Below, in pieces: positions 8,371 to 17,037 of a stretch of DNA of 64,000 nucleotides (positions within the stretch are counted from its first letter, which is position 1; the number at the start of each line of letters is the position of its first letter). This DNA is from CALNYX01 sp942490925. GTDB taxonomy: Bacteria > Chlamydiota > Chlamydiia > Chlamydiales > JAAKFR01. Below the pieces are notes generated by a model. It was not told where the DNA came from and did not search any database. It worked only from the letters and a program-made list of their open reading frames with translations. Position numbers and translations under genes: made by a program. The DNA lies in contig CALNYX010000017.1 of assembly GCA_942490925.1 (NCBI GenBank), positions 558,001-622,000 of the forward strand, read 5' to 3'.

Positions 8371-8961
8371 ATGCATTATCCCGACCACCTATTAAGACTG
8401 ATTGAGGTTTTCAAAAAACTTCCTGGCATAGGAGCCAAATCTGCCGAACGTTTTGCCTTTGAGCTCATCGATTGGCCAGAAGAAAAACTTGCTGAGATGA
8501 GTCTTGTCATTGGGCAGACACCAGATCTACTCAACCATTGCGAAACATGCGGAGCTTTGATTGGAACTTCTTCTTGCGAGCTTTGTGATAGCACTCAACG
8601 TGAAACGCATATCATGTGCATCGTCGGATCGAGCAAAGATATCTTCTCGATTGAAGAGACGCATCAATATAAAGGACTTTATCATGTATTAGGGGCGCTA
8701 CTCTCCCCTCTTGCAAATCGTCGCCCCTCGCCTGAGGCTATTGAAAAATTGAAAGCGAGACTCGATCACATTGATGAAGTCATCATTGCTCTTGACTCAA
8801 CTTTAGAGGGTGATGCAACAGCTTTGTTTGTGAAAAAAGAGCTCGAACCCTATGCTGTTACTATTTCTCGTCTTGCTTTGGGACTTCCGATGGGAAGTTC
8901 TTTAGATTACATCGACGGAGGAACATTGACGCGCGCCTTCCAAGGACGGCATGCCTACTAA
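8371..8961 (+). CDS. recR: Recombination mediator protein RecR
   Basis: A 196-residue protein of normal RecR length. The N-terminal helix-hairpin-helix LPGIGAKSAERFAF is followed by a four-cysteine zinc motif (CETCGA...CELCD, residues ~54-72) and the Toprim domain (IALDSTLEGDATA). RecR works with RecF/RecO to load RecA on gapped DNA. Only 22 bases separate it from bamA, so they may be co-transcribed, as CT240-CT241 are in C. trachomatis. Confidence 0.95.
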   Translation: MHYPDHLLRLIEVFKKLPGIGAKSAERFAFELIDWPEEKLAEMSLVIGQTPDLLNHCETCGALIGTSSCELCDSTQRETHIMCIVGSSKDIFSIEETHQYKGLYHVLGALLSPLANRRPSPEAIEKLKARLDHIDEVIIALDSTLEGDATALFVKKELEPYAVTISRLALGLPMGSSLDYIDGGTLTRAFQGRHAY

Positions 8962-8983
8962 CGGACTGACTATATAAGGACTC

Positions 8984-11335
8984 ATGAAAACGAAACTTTT
9001 ACTCCTCTTTCTTCTTCTCCCTCTTCTTGGATTTGCACAGCAGTATGAAATGATGCGTGTTGGCAAGATTGAAATTATTCCGGAGAATCTCCCTACAGAT
9101 ACCTCTTTTGACATGAAAGCCGTTCGCACGCGCATGCACACAAAGTCAGGAAACTTCTTCTCTCAAAATGAATTCGACAGTGACCTTAAAATGCTCGCTG
9201 AAGATTATGAACGTGTTGAACCGAGCATCAACGTTTCTAATGGCCAGCTCTGCATCACCCTTCGCGTCTGGCTCAAGCCAACGATTCGTAACATCTGCTT
9301 TTGCGGCAATGAGCGCGTCTCAAATAAGCGACTGAATAAAGAGCTCTCGCTCTCACCTGGCGACACCTACGAGCGTGAAACATTCATCAAAGACTTTAAC
9401 AAGATGAAACAGCTCTACGTCAAAAAAGGATACTTTGAATCAGAGCTCGACTACGAGATCACCCCCGTTGATTGCGATCGCCAAGTCGATATCAAAATCT
9501 GTGTCGATGAAGGGCGCGCGGGAAAAATCAAAGGAGTTGAGTTTTGTGGCATGACCTCTTGCGAAGAGAGCGAAATTCTCGAGCTGATGGTCACCAAGAA
9601 ATACAATTTCCTTTTAAGCTGGTATCTTGGCAGTGGCTGTTACAACCCCGAAATGATCGATCATGATCGCCTCCAGATCGTCAATTACTTCCAGAACAAA
9701 GGTTATGCTGACGCTGTAGTCTCCGTTTGCCTGGATGATTCCAAACAGAAAGATCGCATGGTGCTTGTCATTAGCGTTGATAAAGGGCAGTGCTACCGTA
9801 TTGGCAATATGAACATGAGTGGCAATTGCATCTTTTCAAATACCCAGATCTGGAACTGCTTCACCTTTGGCCGCGGTAGCCTCTACTCCCCTGAAGCAAT
9901 TCGCAACACGATTAAGGCCGTTACCGATCTTTATGGCGTTTGCGGTTACATCGACGCCTCAGTTGACATCCAGCTTGCACTCCGATCTGATGAGCCTGTC
10001 TACGACCTCTGCTTGATGGTCGAAGAGGGTGAGCAGTACCACGTTGGACTAATCAAAGTCTTTGGAAACCACTGCACCAAGTCTGGCGTGATCTTGCATG
10101 AAAGCCTCCTTTGCCCTGGCGAAGTCTTTGACAACCGGAAGCTCAAAGGGACAGAAACCCGCTTAAGCAATACCGGCTTTTTCAAAGGCGTGAACGTTTA
10201 TGCCGTTAAATCGTTATTTGAAGATCCATGTGGTGAAAAGCACTACCGCGACATCTACATCGAAGTACAAGAAACTGATACAGGAAACGTCGGTCTCTTC
10301 TTTGGATTTAGCTCCATTGAACGGATCTTTGGTGGTGTCGAAGTTTCTGAGCAGAACTTTAATATTGGAGGCCTAGCTCGCATCTTGCAGCAAGGTCCTG
10401 GAGCACTGAGAGGTGGTGGTGAATACGCACACTTCAAAGTGAACGTCGGGGATAAGCAGACAAGCTACCTCGCTCAGTGGACAAAACCCTACTTCATGGA
10501 TACACCTTGGATTGTTGGGGTTGATCTTGAGAAAAACGACAACCGCGCGCTATCTGCTGCTTACGAAGTGAAAACTTACGGTGGATCAGTTCACGCAACA
10601 TACATTTGTAACGAGTTCCTTAAATATGATCTCTACTACAGAGCAAACCATACTCAAGTTGCTGTGAAAGGAAACCAAAATGTACTGCTTGAAACAGAGG
10701 GGCGACGTTCAGGATTTATCTCTGCAACAGGAGTCACGCTCCTTTATGACTCAACAGACCACCCACGTAAACCAACCAACGGATTCCGCTCTCGATTGCT
10801 GGCAGAGCTGGCAGGGCTTGGTGGTAACTACCAGTTTATGAAGTTTGCCTACCTCAACAGCTACTACTATCCCATGACCAAACGAGGCGTACTTAAATTC
10901 CGTGGTGATTTTCAATTTATTCATACCTACGGTGGCACTGAGCCAACTGAGCTTCCACTTAGTGAGCGCTTCTTCCTTGGTGGTGAGACTACTGTTAGAG
11001 GTTACCGTCCATACGTTATTGGACCGCTCTTTGGAAACCTAGAGCCTCGTGGGGGTGTCTCTTCAGTGCTCGTCAGTGAAGAATATCAACATAATTTGCT
11101 AAAAATGCCATGTCTTGATGGCTTTGTATTCGTCGATGCTGGTATGGTCTCGCTCAGCGAGTTCACCATCGGCAAGTACGCAGCCAGCGTCGGCCTTGGT
11201 GTCCGTTTTGAAGTGATGCGCAACGTGCCATTAATGATGGGTGTCGGTTGGCCGATCCATCCAACAGTCACTGTCAATACTGTTGAAATCAATAATGCAC
11301 AACGCTTCTTCTTCTCAATGGGCGGAAACTTTTAA
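8984..11335 (+). CDS. bamA: Outer membrane assembly factor BamA (Omp85)
   Basis: A 783-residue Omp85 protein that inserts beta-barrel proteins into the outer membrane. It begins with a clear signal peptide (MKTKLLLLFLLLPLLGFAQ). POTRA-type repeats fill residues ~25-430; a 16-strand barrel follows, with the conserved surface-loop motif VRGYRPY and a C-terminal Phe (SMGGNF). The POTRA region contains an unusually large number of cysteines, more than twenty, many in pairs such as ICFCG. This fits the disulphide-cross-linked chlamydial envelope. AAGGA precedes the ATG. It is followed by skp and lpxD. Confidence 0.95.
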   Translation: MKTKLLLLFLLLPLLGFAQQYEMMRVGKIEIIPENLPTDTSFDMKAVRTRMHTKSGNFFSQNEFDSDLKMLAEDYERVEPSINVSNGQLCITLRVWLKPTIRNICFCGNERVSNKRLNKELSLSPGDTYERETFIKDFNKMKQLYVKKGYFESELDYEITPVDCDRQVDIKICVDEGRAGKIKGVEFCGMTSCEESEILELMVTKKYNFLLSWYLGSGCYNPEMIDHDRLQIVNYFQNKGYADAVVSVCLDDSKQKDRMVLVISVDKGQCYRIGNMNMSGNCIFSNTQIWNCFTFGRGSLYSPEAIRNTIKAVTDLYGVCGYIDASVDIQLALRSDEPVYDLCLMVEEGEQYHVGLIKVFGNHCTKSGVILHESLLCPGEVFDNRKLKGTETRLSNTGFFKGVNVYAVKSLFEDPCGEKHYRDIYIEVQETDTGNVGLFFGFSSIERIFGGVEVSEQNFNIGGLARILQQGPGALRGGGEYAHFKVNVGDKQTSYLAQWTKPYFMDTPWIVGVDLEKNDNRALSAAYEVKTYGGSVHATYICNEFLKYDLYYRANHTQVAVKGNQNVLLETEGRRSGFISATGVTLLYDSTDHPRKPTNGFRSRLLAELAGLGGNYQFMKFAYLNSYYYPMTKRGVLKFRGDFQFIHTYGGTEPTELPLSERFFLGGETTVRGYRPYVIGPLFGNLEPRGGVSSVLVSEEYQHNLLKMPCLDGFVFVDAGMVSLSEFTIGKYAASVGLGVRFEVMRNVPLMMGVGWPIHPTVTVNTVEINNAQRFFFSMGGNF

Positions 11336-11357
11336 ACATCTTTCCAGGAGGAAATAC

Positions 11358-11924
11358 ATGAAAAAAATCGCTTTTCTAATGGCGGCATGCACATTGGCCT
11401 TGACCAGCACACTTTCTGCCGAAGATACGAAAATTGGTTTTGTTAACTTCAAAGTCTGCCTCGAAAAATCAAAGCAGGGTCAGCAAGAGAAAAATGCATT
11501 TGAAGCTCTCAAAACACAGATGCACGACACTCTTGAAAAAACAGATAAAGAGCTCGAAGTACTTGCTTCAAAACTCGAAGACCAAGACTACATGGATGGT
11601 CTTTCACCAACATCTGAAGAAGAACTCAAGCAGAAGTTTCAACACCTCAGCCAAGAGTTTTCTCGCTACCAGAATCAGTACTACCAACTGCTCAACCAAG
11701 CGAACTACAAAATGTTCCAATCACTACATGAGAAAGTGAGTTCAGCAGCTGAAAAAGTGCGTGAGAAAAAAGAGTTTGCTCTCATCTTGAATGAAGACTC
11801 TACATTTGCATTTGCACCAACTCTTGACATCACAGATGGTGTGATTGAAGAGATGGACCGTCTTTTTGACCTTGAAAATGCAGAAATCGCGCAACTCAGT
11901 AGAATCGGAGAGGCCCGTTCATGA
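11358..11924 (+). CDS. skp: Periplasmic chaperone Skp/OmpH
   Basis: A 188-residue protein with a signal peptide (MKKIAFLMAACTLALT, cleavage near SAED) and a long charged helical hairpin rich in Lys, Glu and Gln, as in Skp, which holds unfolded outer membrane proteins on the way to BamA. AGGAGG stands seven bases before the ATG at 11358; an earlier in-frame ATG lies inside bamA and is not used. The 22-base gap after bamA and the four-base overlap with lpxD show one operon, the same order as CT241-CT243. Confidence 0.92.
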   Translation: MKKIAFLMAACTLALTSTLSAEDTKIGFVNFKVCLEKSKQGQQEKNAFEALKTQMHDTLEKTDKELEVLASKLEDQDYMDGLSPTSEEELKQKFQHLSQEFSRYQNQYYQLLNQANYKMFQSLHEKVSSAAEKVREKKEFALILNEDSTFAFAPTLDITDGVIEEMDRLFDLENAEIAQLSRIGEARS

Positions 11925-12958
11925 ATCTCAAAGAGATTGCAGAGCTGATCGATGCGAAACTCATTGGTGATCCGGATTTCCGGATCACCAATATTGAAGA
12001 GCTCGAGCATGCCTCACAAACAGATGCTGCCTTCCTAGAAAATTCCCGCTACCAAAAACAAGCCCAGCAATCCCAAGCAGGTGTCATCATTCTGCAAGAG
12101 GCGCTTCTTCCAAAAAATCCAGTGCGCAACTACCTTATCCACCCCTTCCCTTCCCTTGCTTTTCAAAAACTCGTGGAAATCTTTGTCCCAGCAATGGAAT
12201 CTGGCTTTGAAATACTTCATCCTTCAAGCGTCATCCACTCCACTGCCAAGCTTGACCCATCCGTTAGAGTCGCTCCACAAGCCGTCATTGATCAACATGT
12301 CACCATTGGCATGGGTACTCAAATTGGAGCCGGTGTCAGCATCGGCCCTGGCGTCACTATCGGCGAAAACTGCCTAATCCACCCTAAAGCCGTCATTCGT
12401 GAAGAATGCCAAATCGGCAGTCGCGTCATCATCCAACCCGGCGCTGTCATTGGCTCATGTGGCTTTGGCTACTTCACCAATCCTAAAACAGGGAAACATA
12501 CACCGCTTGCTCAACGCGGCATTGTTGTCATTGAAGACGATGTTGAAATCGGTGCAAATACCACCATTGACCGCGCACGCTTCAAAGAGACTCGGATTCA
12601 CAAAGGAACAAAAATCGACAACCTCGTGCAAATTGCCCACCAAGTTTCACTTGGCGAAGACAATATGATCGTCTCACAAGTTGGAGTCGCTGGCTCCACA
12701 AAGACAGGACGCAATGTTGTCATGGGTGGACAAGTTGGGGTTGCTGGTCATATTTCGATTGCTGATGGTACGATACTCACAGCTCGCTGCGCTGTGAGCA
12801 AAACACTAGATAAAGCAGGCACCTACTACGGCCAGCCAGCAATGGTTGATAAAGAATTCAAAGAACACTTTTTAGCTCTCAAGCGTGTTGGCCGCATGAC
12901 CAAACGGTTTAAAGAGCTCGAAAAACGCTTTTCTCACCTTCTCGAAGAAGATGAGTAG
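11921..12958 (+). CDS. lpxD: UDP-3-O-acylglucosamine N-acyltransferase
   Basis: A 345-residue enzyme adding the N-linked acyl chain in lipid A synthesis from acyl-ACP. A uridine-binding N-terminal domain (residues ~1-100) is followed by a left-handed parallel beta-helix of hexapeptide repeats such as IGAGVSIGPGVTIGENC. The catalytic His is expected in IAHQVSLGED. The start overlaps skp by four bases. The 3' end overlaps the convergent gene at 12909 by 50 bases, which is unusual for a conserved gene. Confidence 0.95.
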   Translation: MNLKEIAELIDAKLIGDPDFRITNIEELEHASQTDAAFLENSRYQKQAQQSQAGVIILQEALLPKNPVRNYLIHPFPSLAFQKLVEIFVPAMESGFEILHPSSVIHSTAKLDPSVRVAPQAVIDQHVTIGMGTQIGAGVSIGPGVTIGENCLIHPKAVIREECQIGSRVIIQPGAVIGSCGFGYFTNPKTGKHTPLAQRGIVVIEDDVEIGANTTIDRARFKETRIHKGTKIDNLVQIAHQVSLGEDNMIVSQVGVAGSTKTGRNVVMGGQVGVAGHISIADGTILTARCAVSKTLDKAGTYYGQPAMVDKEFKEHFLALKRVGRMTKRFKELEKRFSHLLEEDE

Positions 12959-13883
12959 CTTTTAGAATCAAGACCTTCATCACCAAGCGATCAAGCTCTT
13001 TTTCACGCAGCTTTCCATAACGAATGGCATTGGTAATCGTCCCGATCACCTCTTGAATATTCTCTCCACACAAGAAGATCTCATAGTGATCCTTAAGAGC
13101 ATTGAGTAGCTTATCACGCGTAATCTCCTGCTCTGTCAGGTCACAAAAAGTGAGCGTCTTGACACCGACATACTCCTGTAGCGCCCTTTGCGGCAATTGC
13201 GCACGCGCAATCAAACCAGAAGCTTGCCTAATCCCACGTCGAAAAGCCTTCAAATATTCCTCTTTCATTGTAATATGATCCGATGAGCGCTCTTGATCGA
13301 ACTGAAAGTGCACCTTCAACTGACGGTTAAAACCCATCACAGCCTTCCCTAGATCAGAAAACTTTTGCACACTCTTCTCACCGACCTGTGGAATTGCATC
13401 ATCCTGATAGTAAAACGAAAGACCATGTAAAAAGTCATTACCAACGAGTAAAAACGTCTTTGTCATCTTTTGAAATTGCTCGATCAGATAGCCTTGACGA
13501 CGATAATCACCCCGTCTAAAGAGTAAACCACCGATCTGCCATGCTTGAATGAGAAGCTCTACATGATTTTGAACATCAACATCATAAACAGCGTCAGTCT
13601 GATAAAAACAGAGCTGAGCCACCTTCTCTTCTAGAGTCGTGAGTTTTTCGAACATCTCCTGAGCCTTATCAAGACAAGCCCCGTCAGCATAAACCCCCTT
13701 TCCAGCCTTCTGAGGCGTTTGCATCACTTTGGTGTCGACAGAGAGCTTATCTTCCTTCTTCTCCTTCCATGAGCGCCCTTGGTAGCGCGCACGACGACGA
13801 CGATCCTGTTCACCAAGCTGGTCATCAGGTCGATCGCTGATCGGGTCGATCCGGTAGGTATTTTGCGGTCCAAAGATGTTCAT
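12909..13883 (-). CDS. Degenerate GH3/NagZ-like hypothetical protein
   Basis: A 324-residue protein whose middle part resembles the N-terminal region of family 3 glycoside hydrolases: TLEEKVAQLCF, IGGLLFRRGDYR, then LVGNDFLHGLSF where NagZ has its substrate-binding strand. The signature His-Asp catalytic loop of NagZ is not evident, so activity is doubtful. The first ~50 residues are basic and Arg-rich with no signal peptide, so the protein is cytosolic or secreted by another route. It occupies the CT244 position between lpxD and the pdh genes. It overlaps lpxD tail to tail by 50 bases. A pure structural or regulatory role is possible. Confidence 0.6.
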   Translation of the reverse strand: MNIFGPQNTYRIDPISDRPDDQLGEQDRRRRARYQGRSWKEKKEDKLSVDTKVMQTPQKAGKGVYADGACLDKAQEMFEKLTTLEEKVAQLCFYQTDAVYDVDVQNHVELLIQAWQIGGLLFRRGDYRRQGYLIEQFQKMTKTFLLVGNDFLHGLSFYYQDDAIPQVGEKSVQKFSDLGKAVMGFNRQLKVHFQFDQERSSDHITMKEEYLKAFRRGIRQASGLIARAQLPQRALQEYVGVKTLTFCDLTEQEITRDKLLNALKDHYEIFLCGENIQEVIGTITNAIRYGKLREKELDRLVMKVLILKATHLLREGEKSVFRAL

Positions 13884-14170
13884 ATAAATCCTTTTATTCC
13901 ATAGCCATTATAGCATATTTCCATTAAGAGAACATTAAGGACTATCAAGGACTTTTTTTGCAATTAAAAAATTTAATGCTCATTTTACACTCAGTGATAT
14001 AATTAATTACAAATAAAGAGGTTGTTCGATTTCATGTCGAAGGAGGTCTTTAATTTTCCACTAGATAGTGTCGTCACAAGATGTAAATATGATTTTTGAG
14101 GGATTTTTTCTCCAATTCTCCTATCATTTCGATGGGAATACTGACATGTTGAAGATTCACTATAATGCCA
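13884..14170. other. 287-bp intergenic region without a convincing gene
   Basis: AT-rich spacer between two minus-strand genes. It holds a TATAAT hexamer (about 13997) and a 21-codon frame beginning at the ATG near 14034, neither supported by a proper -35 or ribosome spacing. No RNA gene was recognised. Confidence 0.5.
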
Positions 14171-14938
14171 TTACAGCTCTTCAGGCGTAAAAGCAAAGAA
14201 ACCGAGAAGTCTTTCCTCACTAACTTGCTTCTGACTAGCTTGAAAGAGCTCAAAAAGAGTAACACGCGTAGCACGCTCTTTATCTAGGCAAACAAACATC
14301 GGACCATATCTTTGCTTTTGCTCGTCAGTTGCAACTTGTCTGTAACCTGCATGATAGAGCGCTGCCACCTCTCTACCCATTACTTTTGGACGAGAGTTTT
14401 CTCTATCCCATAACTGATCTTCATAGTCGCTTCCAAATACATAGCAGGATTTATGTGAATGAACTACACCGAGCATTCCTGCATCATTCTTTACTACAGA
14501 CCACGAACCATCACAGAAGATGCTACCTGTTGTTGTATTCATGGAATCTACCAAAACCCCTTTAGGACAACAGTGAGTGACTGTAGAAAGTACTCCAAAA
14601 TTCCTCAGTTCATCTGCCCTGTCTGATGTACGTAAATTATCGCCACCCAAAAGAATCGGAAGCTCTGCGCGATAGGCATTCACATAAAAGGCATAACAAT
14701 CCTCTGTTAAGGCCTTGCGCTCCTGATCACGCTCTTTTTCAATGAGTGAAATTCGCTTCTTGACCTTCAGCTCATCTACAGGACTTCTACGTCCAAAAGC
14801 TGCAGCCTGGCCCATGAGCGTTGGAATATTTGATAAACGGCGCGTCAAAGCCTGTGGGTAGCCAGTTATCTGCTCCCTCTCTGCCTGAGGCAGAACACTT
14901 ACCATCTGATCTGAAAATGTTTGAAATGAAATAGTCAT
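14171..14938 (-). CDS. Hypothetical protein, member of a local tandem paralogue pair
   Basis: A 255-residue soluble protein of unknown function. Its C-terminal half is homologous to the neighbouring gene at 14990: both have G-x-IF-x-D-x-x-WS, an ND-A pair, YV-x-GS, LW-x-x-EN-x-RP and GRE-x-A-x-L-x-x-AGYR in the same order. The N-terminal half (residues ~1-100) is helical and differs. Cysteines and histidines in THCCPKG and VVHSHKS could bind metal or act in catalysis. No signal peptide or membrane segment is seen. I do not recognise the family; a cytosolic or type III secreted enzyme is possible. Confidence 0.65.
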   Translation of the reverse strand: MTISFQTFSDQMVSVLPQAEREQITGYPQALTRRLSNIPTLMGQAAAFGRRSPVDELKVKKRISLIEKERDQERKALTEDCYAFYVNAYRAELPILLGGDNLRTSDRADELRNFGVLSTVTHCCPKGVLVDSMNTTTGSIFCDGSWSVVKNDAGMLGVVHSHKSCYVFGSDYEDQLWDRENSRPKVMGREVAALYHAGYRQVATDEQKQRYGPMFVCLDKERATRVTLFELFQASQKQVSEERLLGFFAFTPEEL

Positions 14939-14989
14939 AATAATTACCTACACTAATTATAGGTAATTATTATTAACTAGTTATTAAAC

Positions 14990-15712
14990 TTAAGTTAATA
15001 TTGTATTAAATTCACATTTATTAATATTAATAACAGTCTGAAGAAGTTCTAAGCAGTTCTGCACTCCTACCCCCACTTCTGGAGGAACTAGAGTTAACTT
15101 AAATTGACTAGACTCCTCCGCCTCGCCTTTTCGATAGCCAGCCAAAGAGAGAAGAGCGATCTCCCTCCCTAGAGTAGTCGGGCGCTGATTCTCTTCATTC
15201 CAGAGGCCTTCTTGTGATAGCACACTACCTGACACATAGACGATTTTTCTCGCTTGAATAGCTCCAAAAATGAACGCATCATTTGTAGGCAAGGACCAAG
15301 GATTATCATGGAAAATAGCTCCTCCCTCGCGATAGGGAAGTTGCTTTTCAAGGCGCTCTCCACACTGAGTCTTATCCCCCGCTGTCACTCCATATTTGAG
15401 AAGAAGAGCTTGTATTTCTGAAGAGGGCAATGAATTTTGAAAAAGAACAATACTTTTTAGCGGCCCTGAAATCACCTGCTCAAAGAGCGCCTTGCACCGT
15501 TGAATTAACTCCTCTTTGACGCTTTCATACTCACGCCTAAGTGCCCCACACCGTTTAGCTAATTTTGCCCCCTCAACTACGTCAGGTTCCTTAGCAAGTA
15601 AGCCTCTAGACTCCTCTAAAGTATCCAAGGCTTTTAAATAGCCCTTTGGCACTACACGCTTCTCCTCATAAAAGGAGAGGACGTCAGGAGTATAGATTTC
15701 TTTAACAGACAT
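14990..15712 (-). CDS. Hypothetical protein, paralogue of the neighbouring gene
   Basis: A 240-residue protein related to the gene at 14171 through the shared C-terminal module (GGAIFHDNPWS, NDAFIFGAI, YVSGS, LWNEENQRP, GREIALLSLAGYR). The Cys/His residues found in the relative are not kept at the same places, so the two may have diverged in activity. AGAGG precedes the ATG. The 51-base gap to the relative suggests a duplicated pair read from one promoter. The family is unknown to me. Confidence 0.65.
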   Translation of the reverse strand: MSVKEIYTPDVLSFYEEKRVVPKGYLKALDTLEESRGLLAKEPDVVEGAKLAKRCGALRREYESVKEELIQRCKALFEQVISGPLKSIVLFQNSLPSSEIQALLLKYGVTAGDKTQCGERLEKQLPYREGGAIFHDNPWSLPTNDAFIFGAIQARKIVYVSGSVLSQEGLWNEENQRPTTLGREIALLSLAGYRKGEAEESSQFKLTLVPPEVGVGVQNCLELLQTVININKCEFNTILT

Positions 15713-15803
15713 TAAAACCTCTTAGATATTTGAATAAATATATCACAGCTATTATTTTAGTATCCAGATAATTAAAAAAACCAACAGCAAACTCAAATGA
15801 TTC

Positions 15804-15972
15804 TTATGAAGCCTCTGAATAATAAGGGTTTTGGAGATTTTAGTGGAATTTCCGTCAGAGATAAGTTTGGAGGCCAAAGCTAACTCCTTGTGAGTTAGTG
15901 AGGTTGAAAACGACGCTCTGGCGGGAATGGCACTGAAAGATCCGAAGCCCTCATTATTCAGAGGCTTCTTAT
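15804..15972. mobile_element. MITE-like palindromic element with 4-bp flanking direct repeat
   Basis: A 161-bp imperfect palindrome (15808-15968). The outer 16 bp of the two arms are perfectly complementary and 43 of 53 arm bases match, most mismatches being transitions. The 55-base centre carries a further 7-bp hairpin (15880-15886 with 15892-15898). TTAT flanks it on both sides (15804-15807 and 15969-15972), like a target-site duplication. It encodes no credible protein. A second copy was not seen in this window, so mobility is inferred from structure alone. Confidence 0.5.
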
Positions 15973-15998
15973 ATCTTCCTATCAAAAAGATTTTTCTT

Positions 15999-16004
15999 TA
16001 TAAT
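15999..16004 (+). promoter_or_regulatory. TATAAT -10 hexamer for the Inc-like gene at 16055
   Basis: A consensus -10 hexamer lies 50 bases before the ATG with a weak TTCCTA at -35 (17-base spacing). It stands just outside the palindromic element. Confidence 0.45.
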
Positions 16005-16054
16005 ACTTTAATAAAACTATGTTTTAATGGATGTCCTTAGGGGGGATGTATTAA

Positions 16055-17032
16055 ATGACAGCTCACAATGCACAAGCTATTCCTGCGAATATTTCAGAGC
16101 AGCATGGAGCCTTGATTCAGCGCTCTATCCCGCAGTCTCCCAGCCATAATCCCTATATTAGAGCCGTCGTGACAATCGTTGCTCTGGCTGCAATTGCTGC
16201 TCTGGCTGCAATTGCTGCCTTTGCTCTATTTTGCTCAAATCACCTGTTCTCCTTTCCTAAGGACGTTGTTCACCTCATGACCCATTGGCAAGGATGGGTC
16301 ACAATTGGTACCTTGACGACACTCACAATTGGCGCCGCCATCATCATCCACAGGATTGTGAAAACAAATGGAAAATTCAGAGGTGATGATCACTGGAAAC
16401 CAACTCTGTTGCTCAAAAAAGACCTGAAAACGACATTCAAAGAGCAACAACCGCCCATTTCCGTTGGCTATATAGACACCTCAGCTAACGGTGAAAAGCG
16501 ACCCGTTTACGGAATAAAGGGTGCTGGAGAGCATGAAATGATTGCAGGTACTGTCACCCTGTTTATTCCGCTCTATATTGCAACGACCATGGCATACAAT
16601 GCTCTTCGTATCGTCCTCAAGCCTTTGCATCTTTTGGCAAAAGGTGAATGGAAACGGATCCCAGCAGAAACAGTACACTCAATATGGAGAGTTGTACGCG
16701 CACCTTTTTATGGAACAGCTTTTCTCTTTGCTACGCTCTACTCTTTTGCCCAACCTGAAAACGGCCGTAAACTCGGCGCCCTAATCGAGCGAGAATGGAA
16801 TAATGGCAAAGAGCTCCATGAAAGCATCTGGTCTGTAGAATGTTGTAATCCAAAGGATACAAGTATCAAGCTTTGGAACGAGGGCGGTTTTTTCATCCCG
16901 GGTTGTTGGCAACCAATTGCTTGGATCAATGAAACGAATCAAACAACCATCCGCTATAGCTATGAACAAGCCAGACAGATCGCTGGTCCAAACCTTCTTA
17001 TTGCAGCCACAAAAGAGAGCTCTAATTCATAA
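16055..17032 (+). CDS. Inc-like membrane protein
   Basis: A 325-residue protein with the bilobed hydrophobic pattern of inclusion membrane proteins: two close membrane segments at about residues 38-65 and 76-105 after a ~35-residue polar N terminus, no cleavable signal peptide, then a 220-residue mostly soluble tail. A further weak hydrophobic stretch near residues 165-190 (GTVTLFIPLYIATT) may be amphipathic. The first membrane segment contains an exact 18-bp duplication. GGGGG stands before the ATG. It faces the convergent pdhC gene with only five bases between. Host-membrane location is inferred from topology only. Confidence 0.6.
   Translation: MTAHNAQAIPANISEQHGALIQRSIPQSPSHNPYIRAVVTIVALAAIAALAAIAAFALFCSNHLFSFPKDVVHLMTHWQGWVTIGTLTTLTIGAAIIIHRIVKTNGKFRGDDHWKPTLLLKKDLKTTFKEQQPPISVGYIDTSANGEKRPVYGIKGAGEHEMIAGTVTLFIPLYIATTMAYNALRIVLKPLHLLAKGEWKRIPAETVHSIWRVVRAPFYGTAFLFATLYSFAQPENGRKLGALIEREWNNGKELHESIWSVECCNPKDTSIKLWNEGGFFIPGCWQPIAWINETNQTTIRYSYEQARQIAGPNLLIAATKESSNS
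16181..16216 (+). repeat. 18-bp perfect tandem duplication
   Basis: Two adjacent copies of an 18-bp unit (16181-16198, 16199-16216) encode ALAAIA twice within the first membrane segment and lengthen it by six residues. Confidence 0.95.
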
Positions 17033-17037
17033 CTTCT

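Noticed and set aside
13997..14002. TATAAT in the 13884-14170 gap, considered as a promoter
   Set aside because: No -35 at proper distance and no gene downstream on the plus strand.
14034..14099. 21-codon frame MSKEVFNFPLDSVVTRCKYDF, considered as a small gene
   Set aside because: Ribosome-site spacing is poor, it is very short, and there is nothing to support translation.
15752..15985. 77-codon minus-strand frame across the palindrome
   Set aside because: It is made mostly of the palindromic element, has no ribosome site and shows no protein-like conservation pattern.
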